From assembly GCA_051530055.1 (NCBI GenBank), contig CM121342.1, forward strand, positions 6,200,001 through 6,264,000: DNA of 64,000 nt, in the 5' to 3' direction. Both the position numbers and the translations under genes were made by a program. Source of the DNA: Neoechinorhynchus agilis. Its lineage: Eukaryota; Acanthocephala. The notes below the pieces were generated by a model that worked only from the letters and a program-made list of their open reading frames with translations, searched no databases and had not been told where the DNA came from. Positions 11,091 through 21,790 of this stretch are shown piece by piece (position 1 is the first letter of the stretch; each line of letters starts with the position of its first letter).

Positions 11091-11282
11091 CGACATAATT
11101 CCTTTTTTGAATATAGATTCAGACTTTGAAGAAACTCTATGACAATTCTTTACAAATTCATGAAACGTTAATCCTTTTTCTCGCTCGCTTTTTAACTGTC
11201 TAAAGGCGTCTTTTAAATCAATGGGAAGATCAATTGGGTTTTTTTGAATAGATTCTAATTTTGGGAGATTACTTTTTTATGG
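11050..11282 (-). CDS. Coding-like fragment running into the foldback element
   Basis: A minus-strand frame without a starting ATG is open for roughly 75-85 codons. It contains LPIDLKDAFRQLKSEREKGL and FHEFVKNCHRVSSKSESIF, then reads into the repeat end and stops. Residue composition looks like real protein, but no family is recognised. It may be a lone exon or a piece of the protein once encoded by the foldback family. Confidence 0.25.
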
Positions 11283-11693
11283 CGGAAATCGAAGATAGCG
11301 AAAAAATGACATATTTAAAGTTGGAATGTCTTTGCGCATTTTTTCGATCATCCTTTAATTATAGACCGCTGATTATCGATAATTGAAACGCTAGACAATA
11401 AAGAAAAAGAAATTTTCGGTAGCTTGGAAATGTGGCGGTCTACCGAGTACTGAAAGGGGTTCTCTCTTGATTATCAATATTAATTTTGTTTTTCAAATAC
11501 TCGTTTTGCACAACAATCTAAATGGGTTAATTGGATCATCCGATTATTAGGTGTCTTCTGATTAATCGTAATCGACAGTAATTTGTTATCTTTTCGAAAA
11601 TACACAAAGCATTCAAAAAATCTGTTGTTGCCCTCAAACCGACGAACCATTTTGGCTAAATTAAAATAGAAAATAATCATCATTAAATTTTTA
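11283..11693. other. Intergenic, no feature recognised
   Basis: AT-rich sequence without a convincing gene. A short minus-strand frame at 11480-11698 lacks support. Confidence 0.4.
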
Positions 11694-11877
11694 GTCAATC
11701 CCTTTCTTGTCCGGCTTATTTATTTAGGCATAAAGCCAAACCAATTATACATCAGACGAGTGATATAACCACATAGTCTCTAATGCATCCGGTAAAAGAG
11801 TTTGTACATTCCTCCGGATCCTCAGTTTCCTCCCTTCAGCGGCCTAAATAAATAATCCGAACAAGAAAGGGATTGAC
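11694..11877. mobile_element. 184-bp MITE with TA target duplication
   Basis: Terminal inverted repeats of about 35 bp start GTCAATCCCTTTCTTGTC and end with the complement. TA flanks both sides (11692-11693 and 11878-11879), the signature of a Tc1/mariner-type non-autonomous element. The inner part has no coding capacity. Confidence 0.85.
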
Positions 11878-11999
11878 TAAAATTGAATGATCATAACATA
11901 CCGGCTTGCCAGTAAAACTTAAAAAAAATAATCAGGCATTCGTTTAGAATCTTTTTCCCATGATGTAGAAAAGCGTCGTCAAAGTCGTTTACTGGTCAA

Positions 12000-12300
12000 T
12001 TAAACTTGACAGGAGGCAGTTTCGATTTTGAGAATCGGTTCGTTCTCCGGTTCACTTCCGGACACGGTGGGACAATCGGTCTCGTTCCGTATGGAGCGCT
12101 TGGCAGCTCGGCACTCTGCTCCAGGATCTCTCGAAGAAATTGAGAGAGGCAACCGGAGACTCAAGAGCAGGTATCTCGCTGGCAGTACAACGAGGCAATG
12201 CTGCCAGCGTGATGGCGACGGTCGAGGAAGGACAAAAGCAGGAATTCGGCGGGAGGTGGTGAGTGTGTTAATTGTCGAGAAATGAAGATTGATTGAAATA
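12000..12300 (+). repeat. Dispersed coding-like repeat, copy 1
   Basis: About 170 bp (12130-12300) recur inverted at about 31500-31710. In one frame both copies read a shared C-terminus (SLAVQRGNAASVMATVEEGQ, then EFGGRW and stop). Copy 1 lacks 18 bp present in copy 2, exactly six codons, so the frame survives. In copy 1 the frame extends upstream through WSAWQLGTLLQDLSKKLREA. The segment is GC-richer than its surroundings. The family is not recognised. Confidence 0.6.
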
Positions 12301-12654
12301 AAATATTTTCAGCATTTTTAAGATTTTAGAACAAAGCAAATTTGTCAGTCAAATCGACGAGCATTTTAAAAAGAAGACTAAAATAAAATAATTAGCTCTA
12401 AAAAGTAAAAAAAAATGACTTTAAAAGGGAATATCACACCATAAAAAAAGAAACGTATTTATGTAACGGCAATTAAAACTATTCGCAAAGGATTTTTCTT
12501 TCGTATGTTATAAATTACAAATCGATACAGTCAAAAAGTATTTTGTAAACAAATCCTTTATCGCTTACTTGTACCTCCGCTCCTTTTTCCATGCTGTCCA
12601 ATCTTCTCGGGTATCGAAATGAACCTGAGGAAACGAATGATCTTCCTTCGATCG
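12301..12654. other. Intergenic, no feature recognised
   Basis: AT-rich with poly-A stretches; no gene or repeat seen before the first satellite unit. Confidence 0.4.
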
Positions 12655-15600
12655 TTTTATTGATCGTCCTCAACTCTACCAACCCGAAGGATTTTCTTTC
12701 TTTTGATAATTTCTTTTAATTTAAGGATGTGGTGATCATAATTCCCCATTATAAAAAATATTTTATTGAAAAGAGAGACTTCGTGAGGAATAATCGCTTC
12801 ATCCTTCATTGTTTGTTGTGTTTTTTGACGGAAAAGCCTACAAACAATGACTCTGATCAAGAGAAGCTTCAACGCGAAATCTCTCAATAAAATATTTTCT
12901 ATCCGACGGATTATGATCATCAATCATCCTCAACTCTATCATCCCGAAGGATTTTCTCTCTTGATGATTTCGTCTAGATTCACGATGTGGTAATCTTAAT
13001 CCCCAAAATAGAAAATATCCCATTGAATCGAAAGATTTCGTGAAGAATAATCGCTTAATCCGTCATTGTTTGTTGTGTTTTTTGACGGAAAAGCCTACAA
13101 ACAATGACTCTGATCAAGAGAAGCTTCAACGCGAAATCTCTCAATAAAATATTTTCTATCCGACGGATTATGATCATCAATCATCCTCAACTCTATAATC
13201 TCGAAGGATTTTCTCTCTTGATGATTTCGTCTAAATTCACGATGTGGTAATCTTAATCCCCAGAATAGAAAATATTTTATTGAATAGAGAGATTTCGTGA
13301 AGAATAATCGCTTATCCGTCATTGTTTGTTGTGTTTTTTGACGGAAAAGCCTACAAACAATGACTCTGATCAAGAGAAGCTTCAACGCGAAATCTCTCAA
13401 TAAAATATTTTCTATCCAGCGGATTATGATCACCACTCATCCTCAACTTTATAATCTCGAAGGATTTTCTCTCTTGATGATTTCGTCTAAATTCACGATG
13501 TGGTAATCTTAATCCCAAAATAGAAAATATTTTATTGAATAGAGAGATTTCGTGAAGAATAATCGCTTCATCCGTCATTGTTTGTTGTGTTTTTTGACGG
13601 AAAAGCCTACAAACAATGACTCTGATCAAGAGAAGCTTCAACGCGAAATCTCTCAATAAAATATTTTCTATCCAGCGGATTATGATCACCACTCATCCTC
13701 AACTTTATAATCTCGAAGGATTTTCTCTCTTGATGATTTCGTCTAAATTCACGATGTGGTAATCTTAATCCCCAGAATAGAAAATATTTTATTGAATAGA
13801 GAGACTTCGTGAAGAATAATCGCTTCATCCGTCATTGTTTGTTGTGTTTTTTGACGGAAAAGCCTACAAACAATGACTCTGATCAAGAGAAGCTTCAACG
13901 CGAAATCTCTCAATAAAATATTTTCTATCCAGCGGATTATGATCACCACTCATCCTCAACTTTATAATCTCGAAGGATTTTCTCTCTTGATGATTTCGTC
14001 TAAATTCACGATGTGGTAATCTTAATCCCCAGAATAGAAAATATTTTATTGAATAGAGAGATTTCGTGAAGAATAATCGCTTCATCCGTCATTGTTTGTT
14101 GTGTTTTTTGACGGAAAAGCCTACAAACAATGACTCTGATCAAGAGAAGCTTCAACGCGAAATCTCTCAATAAAATATTTTCTATCCAGCGGATTATGAT
14201 CACCACTCATCCTCAACTTTATAATCTCGAAGGATTTTCTCTCTTGATGATTTCGTTTAAATTCAGGATGTGGTAATCTTAATCCCCAGAATAGAAAATA
14301 TTTTATTGAATAGAGAGATTTCGTGAAGAATAATCGCTTCATCCGTCATTGTTTGTTGTGTTTTTTGACGGAAAAGCCTACAAACAATGACTCTGATCAA
14401 GAGAAGCTTCAACGCGAAATCTCTCAATAAAATATTTTCTATCCTGCGGATTATGATCACCACTCATCCTCAACTTTATAATCTCGAAGGATTTTCTCTC
14501 TTGATGATTTCGTCTAAATTCACGATGTGGTAATCTTAATCCCCAGAATAGAAAATATTTTATTGAATAGAGAGATTTCGTGAAGAATAATCGCTTCATC
14601 CGTCATTGTTTGTTGTGTTTTTTGACGGAAAAGCCTACAAACAATGACTCTGATCAAGAGAAGCTTCAACGCGAAATCTCTCAATAAAATATTTTCTATC
14701 CAGCGGATTATGATCACCACTCATCCTCAACTTTATAATCTCGAAGGATTTTCTCTCTTGATGATTTCGTCTAAATTCACGATGTGGTAATCTTAATCCC
14801 CAGAATAGAAAATATTTTATTGAATAGAGAGATTTCGTGAAGAATAATCGCTTCATCCGTCATTGTTTGTTGTGTTTTTTGACGGAAAAGCCTACAAACA
14901 ATGACTCTGATCAGGAGAAGCTACAACGCGAAATCTCTCAATAAAATATTTTCTATCCAGCGGATTATGATCACCACTCATCCTCAACTTTATAATCTCG
15001 AAGGATTTTCTCTCTTGATGATTTCGTGTTTCAGGATGTGGTAATCTTAATCCCCAGGATAGAAAATATTTTATTGAATAGAGAGATTTCGTGAAGAATA
15101 ATCGCTTCATCCGTCATTGTTTGTTGTGTTTTTTGACGGAAAAGCCTACAAACAATGACTCTGATCAAGAGAAGCTCCAACGCGAAATCTCTCAATAAAA
15201 TATTTTCTATCCTGCGGATTATGATCACCACTCATCCTCAACTTTATAATCTCGAAGGATTTTCTCTCTTGATGATTTCGTCTAAATTCACGATGTGGTA
15301 ATCTTCCCCAGAATAGAAAATATTTTATTGAATAGAGACTTCGTGAAGAATAATCGCTTCATCCGTCATTGTTTGTTGTGTTTTTTGACGGAAAAGCCTA
15401 CAAACAATGACTCTGATCAAGAGAAGCTTCAACGCGAAATCTCTCAATAAAATATTTTCTATCCTGCGGATTATGATCACCACTCATCCTCAACTTTATA
15501 ATCTCGAAGGATTTTCTCTCTTGATGATTTCGTCTAAATTCACGATGTGGTAATCTTAATCCCCAGAATAGAAAATATTTTATTGAATAGAGAGACTTCG

Positions 15601-16620
15601 TGAAGAATAATCGCTTCGTCCGTCATTGTTTGTTGTGTTTTTTGACGGAAAAGCCTACAAACAATGACTCTGATCAGGAGAAGCTCCAAAGCGAAATCTC
15701 TCAATAAAATATTTTCTATCCTGCGGATTATGATCACCACACATCCTCAACTCTATCATCCCGAAGGATTTTCTCTCTTGATGATTTCGTCTAAATTCAG
15801 GATGTGGTAATCTTAATCCCCAGAATAGAAAATATCCCATTGAATCGAGAGACTTCGTGAAGAATAATCGCTTCGTCCTTCATTGTTTGTTGTGTTTTTT
15901 GACGGAAAATCCTACAAACAATTACTCTGATCAAGAGAAGCTTCAACGCGAAATCTCCCAATAAAATATTTTCTATCCAGCGGATTATGATCACCACTCA
16001 TCCTCAACTTTATAATCTCGAAGGATTTTCTCTCTTGATGATTTCGTCTAAATTCACGATGTGGTAATCTTAATCCCAGGATAGAAAATATTTTATTGAA
16101 TAGAGAGATTTCGTGAAGAATAATCGCTTCGCCCGTCATTGTTTGTTGGGTTTTTTGACGAAAAAGCCTACAAACAATGACTCTGATCAGGGAAAGCTTC
16201 AACGCGAAATCTCTCAATAAAATATTTTCTATCCGGCGGATTATGATCACCACAAATCCTCAACTTTATCATCCCGAAGGATTTTCTCGCTTGATGATTT
16301 TGTTTAAATTCAGGATGTGGTAATCTTAATCCCCAGAATAGAAAATATTTTATTGAATAGAGAGATTTCGTGATGAATAATCGCTTCATCCTTCATTGTT
16401 TGTTGGCTTTTTTGACGGAAAACCCTACAAACAATGACTCTGATCAAGAGAAGCTTCAACGCGAAATCTCTCAATAAAATATTTTCAATCCGGCGGATTA
16501 TGATCACCACTCATCTCCAATTCTATCATCCCAAACAATTTTCTCTCTTGATAATTTCGTTTAAATTCAGGATATGGTAATCATAATCCCCAGGATAGAA
16601 AATATCTTACTGTTTTTTCT
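12655..16620. repeat. 257-bp foldback satellite, array 1, about 15 units
   Basis: Each unit is a hairpin of two imperfect arms of about 85 bp plus a spacer of about 65 bp. The left arm runs GTGGTAATCTTAATCC, then AGAAAATATTTTATTGA, AGAGATTTCG and GTCATTGTTTGT. The right arm repeats these blocks in reverse complement. Periods of exactly 256-257 are seen in 13351-15110. The outermost units are more divergent. Open frames of 60-113 codons across units on the minus strand are by-products of the repeat. Confidence 0.95.
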
Positions 16621-16677
16621 CACGAAATCGCTCGATTCAATAAACCATTTTCTATCCTGGCGATTATGATTGTCACA
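16573..16677. mobile_element. Solo hairpin related to the 257-bp satellite
   Basis: The arms share GGTAATCATAATC and CCAGGATAGAAAAT with the satellite arms but enclose a much shorter centre. This looks like a short relative of the element that seeded the array, or a decayed terminal unit. Confidence 0.65.
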
Positions 16678-16904
16678 TTTCGATTCCTAAGAACGTTTCC
16701 CAATGCCCTGATCGATCTTCTGTACCCTTATGGAGAGTGCAATCAATTGGACCATTGAAAAAAATCGGGAAATGGATCGTTGTGTCCGACCCAAACATTT
16801 TTTATTCATCGTAAATCATACAGATTTCCGTCCGCCCTTCAGCCATTTTTGCGAACGAATTACTATTGTTGGTTGGTCAAAATTTACGGCTGTGTCATGT
16901 ACAA

Positions 16905-17924
16905 TTAGTGAAATTGAACTCCTTTTACAAACGGAATTCCCGACCAAGGGACTTGTCTTTTGTATTGACCATAATTTGCACCATGCAAGAGGAAAAGAGT
17001 CATTTCTTCGTATTGGATCCGATCACTGAAAAACCTCCAGCTGATAATCGAATGTAAAATGAGACAAAAAGGATTACAGCACATTAGTTGCATTCCGAAT
17101 TGCCAGATAAGCCATCCAAGGTACGACGGATGCCGACATACTAAATATATTCCTGATCGAGCAAGAGGGGCTACTGGTTTGGATTTTGAACACGGTTGAT
17201 CGTAGTTTGGATTACGGATTACATGCGTGAACCCTTGTTTGGCGGTTGCGATTGCTGCTTTTCTTAGCATCTCTCCTGATATGACAAAGCCTAATCCTGT
17301 TAGAATACACACTTGTGGCACTATAAAATCAAATGATTTCATTTTTGATGAAACGAACCAGATTTCAATCAAGTACTCAATGAGGGCAACAATGACGCCT
17401 AACCAATAATCCGATGCTTCGTAAACTACTGGACTTTTTTGTTTCAAGAAATACTCTCCTTTTTTCCGAGAAAAAAGTCGTCAGTCTTAAAGGTCCAAAA
17501 GAAATGATTTACTTGATAGAGACGAGGTACTAAACATGGCGATTGAACAATATTCTGATAAGTGAAATATGGCGATTGAGATCAAATAAAGACCCAATCC
17601 GATTGTGTATGAACTATGTTTGACGAAAACGAAGCCGAAAGCTGCCAATAATCCAATAGTCACGCATTGTTTCCAAATCGATTGTGTTCGTTTGTCCATG
17701 AATAGGCGGAATAGGACGAAGATTTGTGCCGATTCGATTAAAGTTGCGATTACGAGCTGTTTTATTAGTCGGACCAAGGAGAACTTTAATGAAGTATCGA
17801 CGATGAAGTAAAATGGGAGAAACGCCATGATAGATACAACGAACACTTGAAAAAGGTGAATATTAACGTTTGTTTGTTCTGTTGATCGCATCTCAAAAAG
17901 GTTCAATAGTATTAAACTTAGCAT
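16905..17924 (-). CDS. ICMT: Protein-S-isoprenylcysteine O-methyltransferase
   Basis: ICMT methylates the prenylated C-terminal cysteine of CaaX proteins such as Ras, in the ER membrane, using S-adenosylmethionine. Exon 1 is 17924-17513 and exon 2 is 17458-16905; the 54-bp intron is GTAAAT...AAAAAG, giving 321 residues (human 284). The N-terminal half has several membrane segments ([26 protein letters not shown]). The C-terminal half has the family core: HLSEYCSIAMF, GEMLRKAAIATAKQGFTHVI, YLVCRHPSYLGWLIWQFGMQ, RIQYEEMTL and the C-terminal GIPFVKGVQF. An eight-residue insertion separates FTHVIRNP from SGIYLVCRHP. The start is ATG at 17924. Confidence 0.93.
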
Positions 17925-18366
17925 TTTTTGGACGTAATTACAAAAATGGAGCCTTAAAAATAGTTGCGAGAATGGTTATTGTAAATTTGAATAAAAAATG
18001 AACATCGCATATTTTAACGAATCCTTGAATTAAAGCTTAACAAATGAACTTTAGTAAGTCCTTAAGAGAAGCGTTAGGTCGATTTTTGAACTTTTTAAAG
18101 GGAAAAAAGCGTGAGGATTAACGTTTGTTCCGTAGATCGCATCTCAAAAAGGTTCGATAGTATTAAACTTAGCATTTTTTGGACGTAATTACAAAAATGG
18201 AGCCTTAAAAATAGTTGCGAGAATGGTTATTGTAAATTTAAATAAAAAATGATCATCGCATATTTTAACGAATCCTTGAATTAAAGCTTAACAAATGAAC
18301 TTTAGTAAGTCCTTAAGAGAAGCGTTAGGTCGATTTTTGAACTTTTTAAAGGGAAAAAAGCGTGAG
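17862..18366. repeat. Tandem duplication of about 250 bp covering the ICMT 5' end
   Basis: The two copies meet near 18112. Each holds the first ICMT codons, the start codon and about 190 bp upstream. The copies differ at few sites, suggesting a recent event, so ICMT has a second, disconnected start region upstream. Confidence 0.85.
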
Positions 18367-18900
18367 GACACTAAAGTCAAACCCATCGCCTATCGTGAAT
18401 GTTATTTTTGCGAAATCTAAGAAGCATTCGGTTTCTTCGATTTTAATTATTTTCAAAGAAATAACGAGAACTCAACATGAATCCGTATACTCATAAGAGA
18501 TGTGCAATGCTCTATGCATGTAGCGATAAAAAATAACACGAGAGCTTTTGAGGTCTAGACGGCACGTTCAGAAACTTCTAATCTAAGAAAACAATACTCG
18601 AGAGCGCTAACTGCGATTCGAATTGATGGAAACACTTTGGAACTGCCATGTAGACGGCAATTGAGACAGAAACGATACAGAAAAATAGATTTTTTTCGTC
18701 TGGCATCATTTGTAATAAACGACAAAATAGTTATCTTGGGATGTTGAAAGTGTCTCGTTTTTTTGTGTACTAAATATGCAATCGTAAAGTCAATGAGAAA
18801 ACAACAATGGAATAGTCATAAAATCTCATTCATTTATGCATTGACGCAATTTTATTTTCCACAATAGACAATTGCAACAACCAAGGAAAAAGAGAGAGAG
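18367..18900. other. Intergenic, no feature recognised
   Basis: No gene, hairpin or repeat recognised between the duplicated ICMT leader and the end of the karyopherin-like gene. Confidence 0.4.
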
Positions 18901-19642
18901 CTAAGGTCTTATTGCCGAGATTCTTAACTTTAAAATAAGAAGATCAGATTTTAAGCATTGAGAACAACTTTCCGATTCGAACAATTCACTAGTGCGATTA
19001 TATAAAAACTTCATTGCCTTTTGGAATTGAATTCCATAAGTTTGCAGCATTACCTGAGAACACGTCGTTACGAATGTATCCAAAAAACCAACGACATTTT
19101 GAATTCCGAGTTTAGTAGGTGGTTCGTTAAGGCTATTGATTGCAAGTGCCATCCATTCCCATAGGTCACCTTCATTGAACACCAAATCAGTAACGATCGT
19201 AGCCTGAGATTCAGTGGACAGTTTTGTTGTTAAAACAAAATAGAATTTCAAAATGGCTATATAATCTTGTTCTTGCTTCGTTTCCATGAACTCACCCTTG
19301 ATTGCTGGACATGCAATCAGAATCTCTTCACTTAGGATTCGTGCAAAGTCTTTTGAGATCTCACTTGGTTCCATCAATAAAAGTGAAAATTTCGAAAATA
19401 TATACATTATCTGTCCATTGTTCGTTGATTGAGTTGATTCAACCAAATCTCCTGCACACCACCAAACTGTTTTAACGATGTGTCTTGCGATCAGACGAAT
19501 TACCTAAACAAAAAATGAAGAGTATTTAATCGCGATTTCAAAAGGTTACAAGAAGAAATAATTTCCGAGGTTGGTCTTTCTTTAAAGCTGTTAGTCGTGA
19601 TAAAACCTCCAGTTTGACATCGTTGACACTATCGTCGTTCAT
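18901..19642 (-). CDS. Karyopherin-like (importin-13-like?) protein, last two exons
   Basis: Exon A (19642-19550, from an ATG reading NDDSVNDVKLEVLSRLTALK) joins exon B (19503-18901) over a 46-bp intron GTAACC...GTTTAG in phase 0, giving 231 residues. The protein is all helical in character with HEAT-like spacing. The segment WMALAINSLNEPPTKLGIQ resembles the ALKFPEAPTVKAS region of importin-13, but overall similarity is weak. More exons probably lie upstream: ATG at 20101 opens TNLKALLQTISANSSTTGH, and 19700-19830 reads ENFYLTINTDVVRAVDEI. I could not join these reliably. Importin or exportin is a tentative reading; any HEAT-repeat protein is possible. Confidence 0.4.
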
Positions 19643-20101
19643 TGTGTTAAGTTTGAACCTCATTGCGTTTAAATCGACGATAAAGCACAAAATCACTAAG
19701 GCGAAATCGACGATGTTACATTGTCTACAACTCTGGGATCCGGTATTGAACTCACTGATATCTCGTCTACTGCTCTGACCACATCAGTATTTATCGTCAA
19801 ATAGAAATTTTCCATATTCATCATCTAAAAAGTTTAATAAATCAGAAAAACTAGAAATGGATGGGACGAGGAACAACAAAATAACTTTTTTTCAACTAGA
19901 TTAACTTTTAAAAGAGCAGAAATATTCTATAATAATAACACGTTTTATTTGTTGATTCACAAAGAAAAAGTCCTCATAAACACTAGAGTTCTGATTTGGT
20001 AAATGAAAGTGGTTATTGATTTTGGAATGTGGATTAGGAATATGTCCGGTAGTGGACGAATTAGCGGATATCGTTTGCAGGAGCGCTTTTAGGTTGGTCA
20101 T

Positions 20102-20311
20102 TCCTCAGAATCATTTCAGGTTTACACCACCGCCTCTCTGGATCTCTAAGATGTCGTCGTGGTGTAACGGTCGAATCGACAAATGTAGCGTTTTCTTACC
20201 GCTGAAGAGTCGGGCTTATGTTTTGTAGAAAAAATGCTCCAGATATCGGATCGCCAGTCATGAACTCTTCATGTTTATTTCGGAAAATTTAAAACAAAAT
20301 TTATTGTAATA
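20102..20311. other. Short region upstream of the karyopherin-like gene
   Basis: Nothing firm. 20155-20222 has a tRNA-like D-arm motif but no T-arm (see rejected items). Confidence 0.3.
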
Positions 20312-21105
20312 GCGCGAATCACTGCTTGATTTTCCAGGCGAATGTCTTAATTTGACATTTGTACGACCTAAGAGTTTATTTGTTTAGCTTTCGTCGTTTT
20401 ACGGCTAAAACTAAACAATTGATCGCAGGTTTTTAAAGAAATTGCTCAGTTGAAGCTCAAAGCTATGAAAATAAACTTTAAGCCGTACAAATGTCAAATT
20501 AAATTATTTAAAATCTAAAAAGAACCGCGGCAATTAAAGATTAATATAAAATAGAGCTTCGAAGCTATTTTAAAAAAAGGGAGAGATGAACCACAAAGAA
20601 TAAATACTCAAAATATTATGTGAATAATGGCGCGAATCACTGCTTGATTTTCCAGGCGAATGTCTTAATTTGACATTTGTACGACCTAAGAGTTTATTTG
20701 TTTAGCTTTCGTCGTTTTACGGCTTAAACTAAACAATTGATTGTAAGTTTTTAAAGCAATTGCTCAGTTCAAGCTGTTCTACGGCCAAAGCTATGAAAAT
20801 AAACTTTAAGCCGTACAAATGTCAAATTAAATTATTTAAAATTTAAAAAAACCCGCTGCAATTAAAGATTAATATAAAATAGAGCTTCGAAGCTATTTTA
20901 AAAAAAGGGAGAGATGAACCACAAAGAATAAATACTCAAAATATTATGTGAATAATGGCGCGAATCACTGCTTGATTTTCCAGGCGAATGTCTTAATTTG
21001 ACATTTGTACGACCTAAGAGTTTATTTGTTTAGCTTTCGTCGTTTTACGGCTTGTTATACGGCCAAAGCTCAAAGCTACGAAAATAAATAAACTAATTAA
21101 ATTAT
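20312..21105. repeat. About 320-bp satellite of MITE-like units, about 2.5 copies
   Basis: Units begin near 20312, 20630 and 20958. Each contains an inverted pair of about 45 bp: TTAATTTGACATTTGTACG...AGCTTTCG on the left and its complement (CGTACAAATGTCAAATTAA at the end) on the right. The unit is therefore a MITE-like foldback plus a flank carrying a GCTTCGAAGC palindrome. The last copy is shortened inside the foldback. Confidence 0.88.
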
Positions 21106-21790
21106 CTAAAATTAAAAACAAAATTTTTATTTGTTGTTGTGCTTCGTCCCGAAAACAATCGGAACCAATAAATCCTTTTAATTTTGCCAAAAACCAAAAA
21201 AGGAACTATGAAAAACGGATTTGTTTGTTTTCGAAACAACACGACGAAGAGAATTACAAGATATTTTGATAAACATTATAAATCTGTAGTATCTTCGAAA
21301 TTTCAAGAATCTTTGAGTTACAAAACAATATTTCATAAAGAAAATAAAAGTATTGGTTTATAATTCTTGTTTTTGAACAATTGAATATAATGAGGCACTT
21401 TTATCTACTGATTTTTATCGTCGCGATTGATTTCTAAATCAAATTCACCCTCGTCTTCGACTAGTCTTGAACTAATTGCGAACAAGTCTTCTTAAATTGT
21501 AGAACGATTACGGTAAAAAAAGTAATCGATATTTGTTAATAACTTTCGCCATCTAAATTGACACTGCGATCAAAAAAAGTTCCTTCAACTCTTTCCCTAG
21601 AATAAAACAAACTTTTGGCTCGAGAATTGTCATTATTAGTCACGCAATTCGCCACGAATGCATTCAACAGAAATATTTCTTAAATTCGACAATTTTTGAG
21701 ATAAAATCCAAACCGAAGAAAAAATACTCACTGCCCACTCATAGAATCGTTTTAAAAAATGGACCCTTGAAAAAGTGATGGTTAACTACT
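21106..21790. other. Intergenic, no feature recognised
   Basis: AT-rich; no long open frame and no repeat seen until the second 257-bp array begins at about 21791. Confidence 0.4.

Noticed and set aside
12657-16510. Many minus-strand open frames of 60-113 codons, for example reading VCRLFRQKTQQTM
   Set aside because: They are the same frame repeated in each satellite unit, broken at random by indels, with no recognised family and overlapping frames in the neighbouring array.
16730-17409. Plus-strand open frames opposite ICMT
   Set aside because: They are antisense shadows of a firmly identified gene.
20155-20222. Possible tRNA (D-arm-like GTGGTGTAACGGTCG and a TTC-like anticodon loop)
   Set aside because: The anticodon stem has a mismatch and there is no T-arm or matching acceptor stem.
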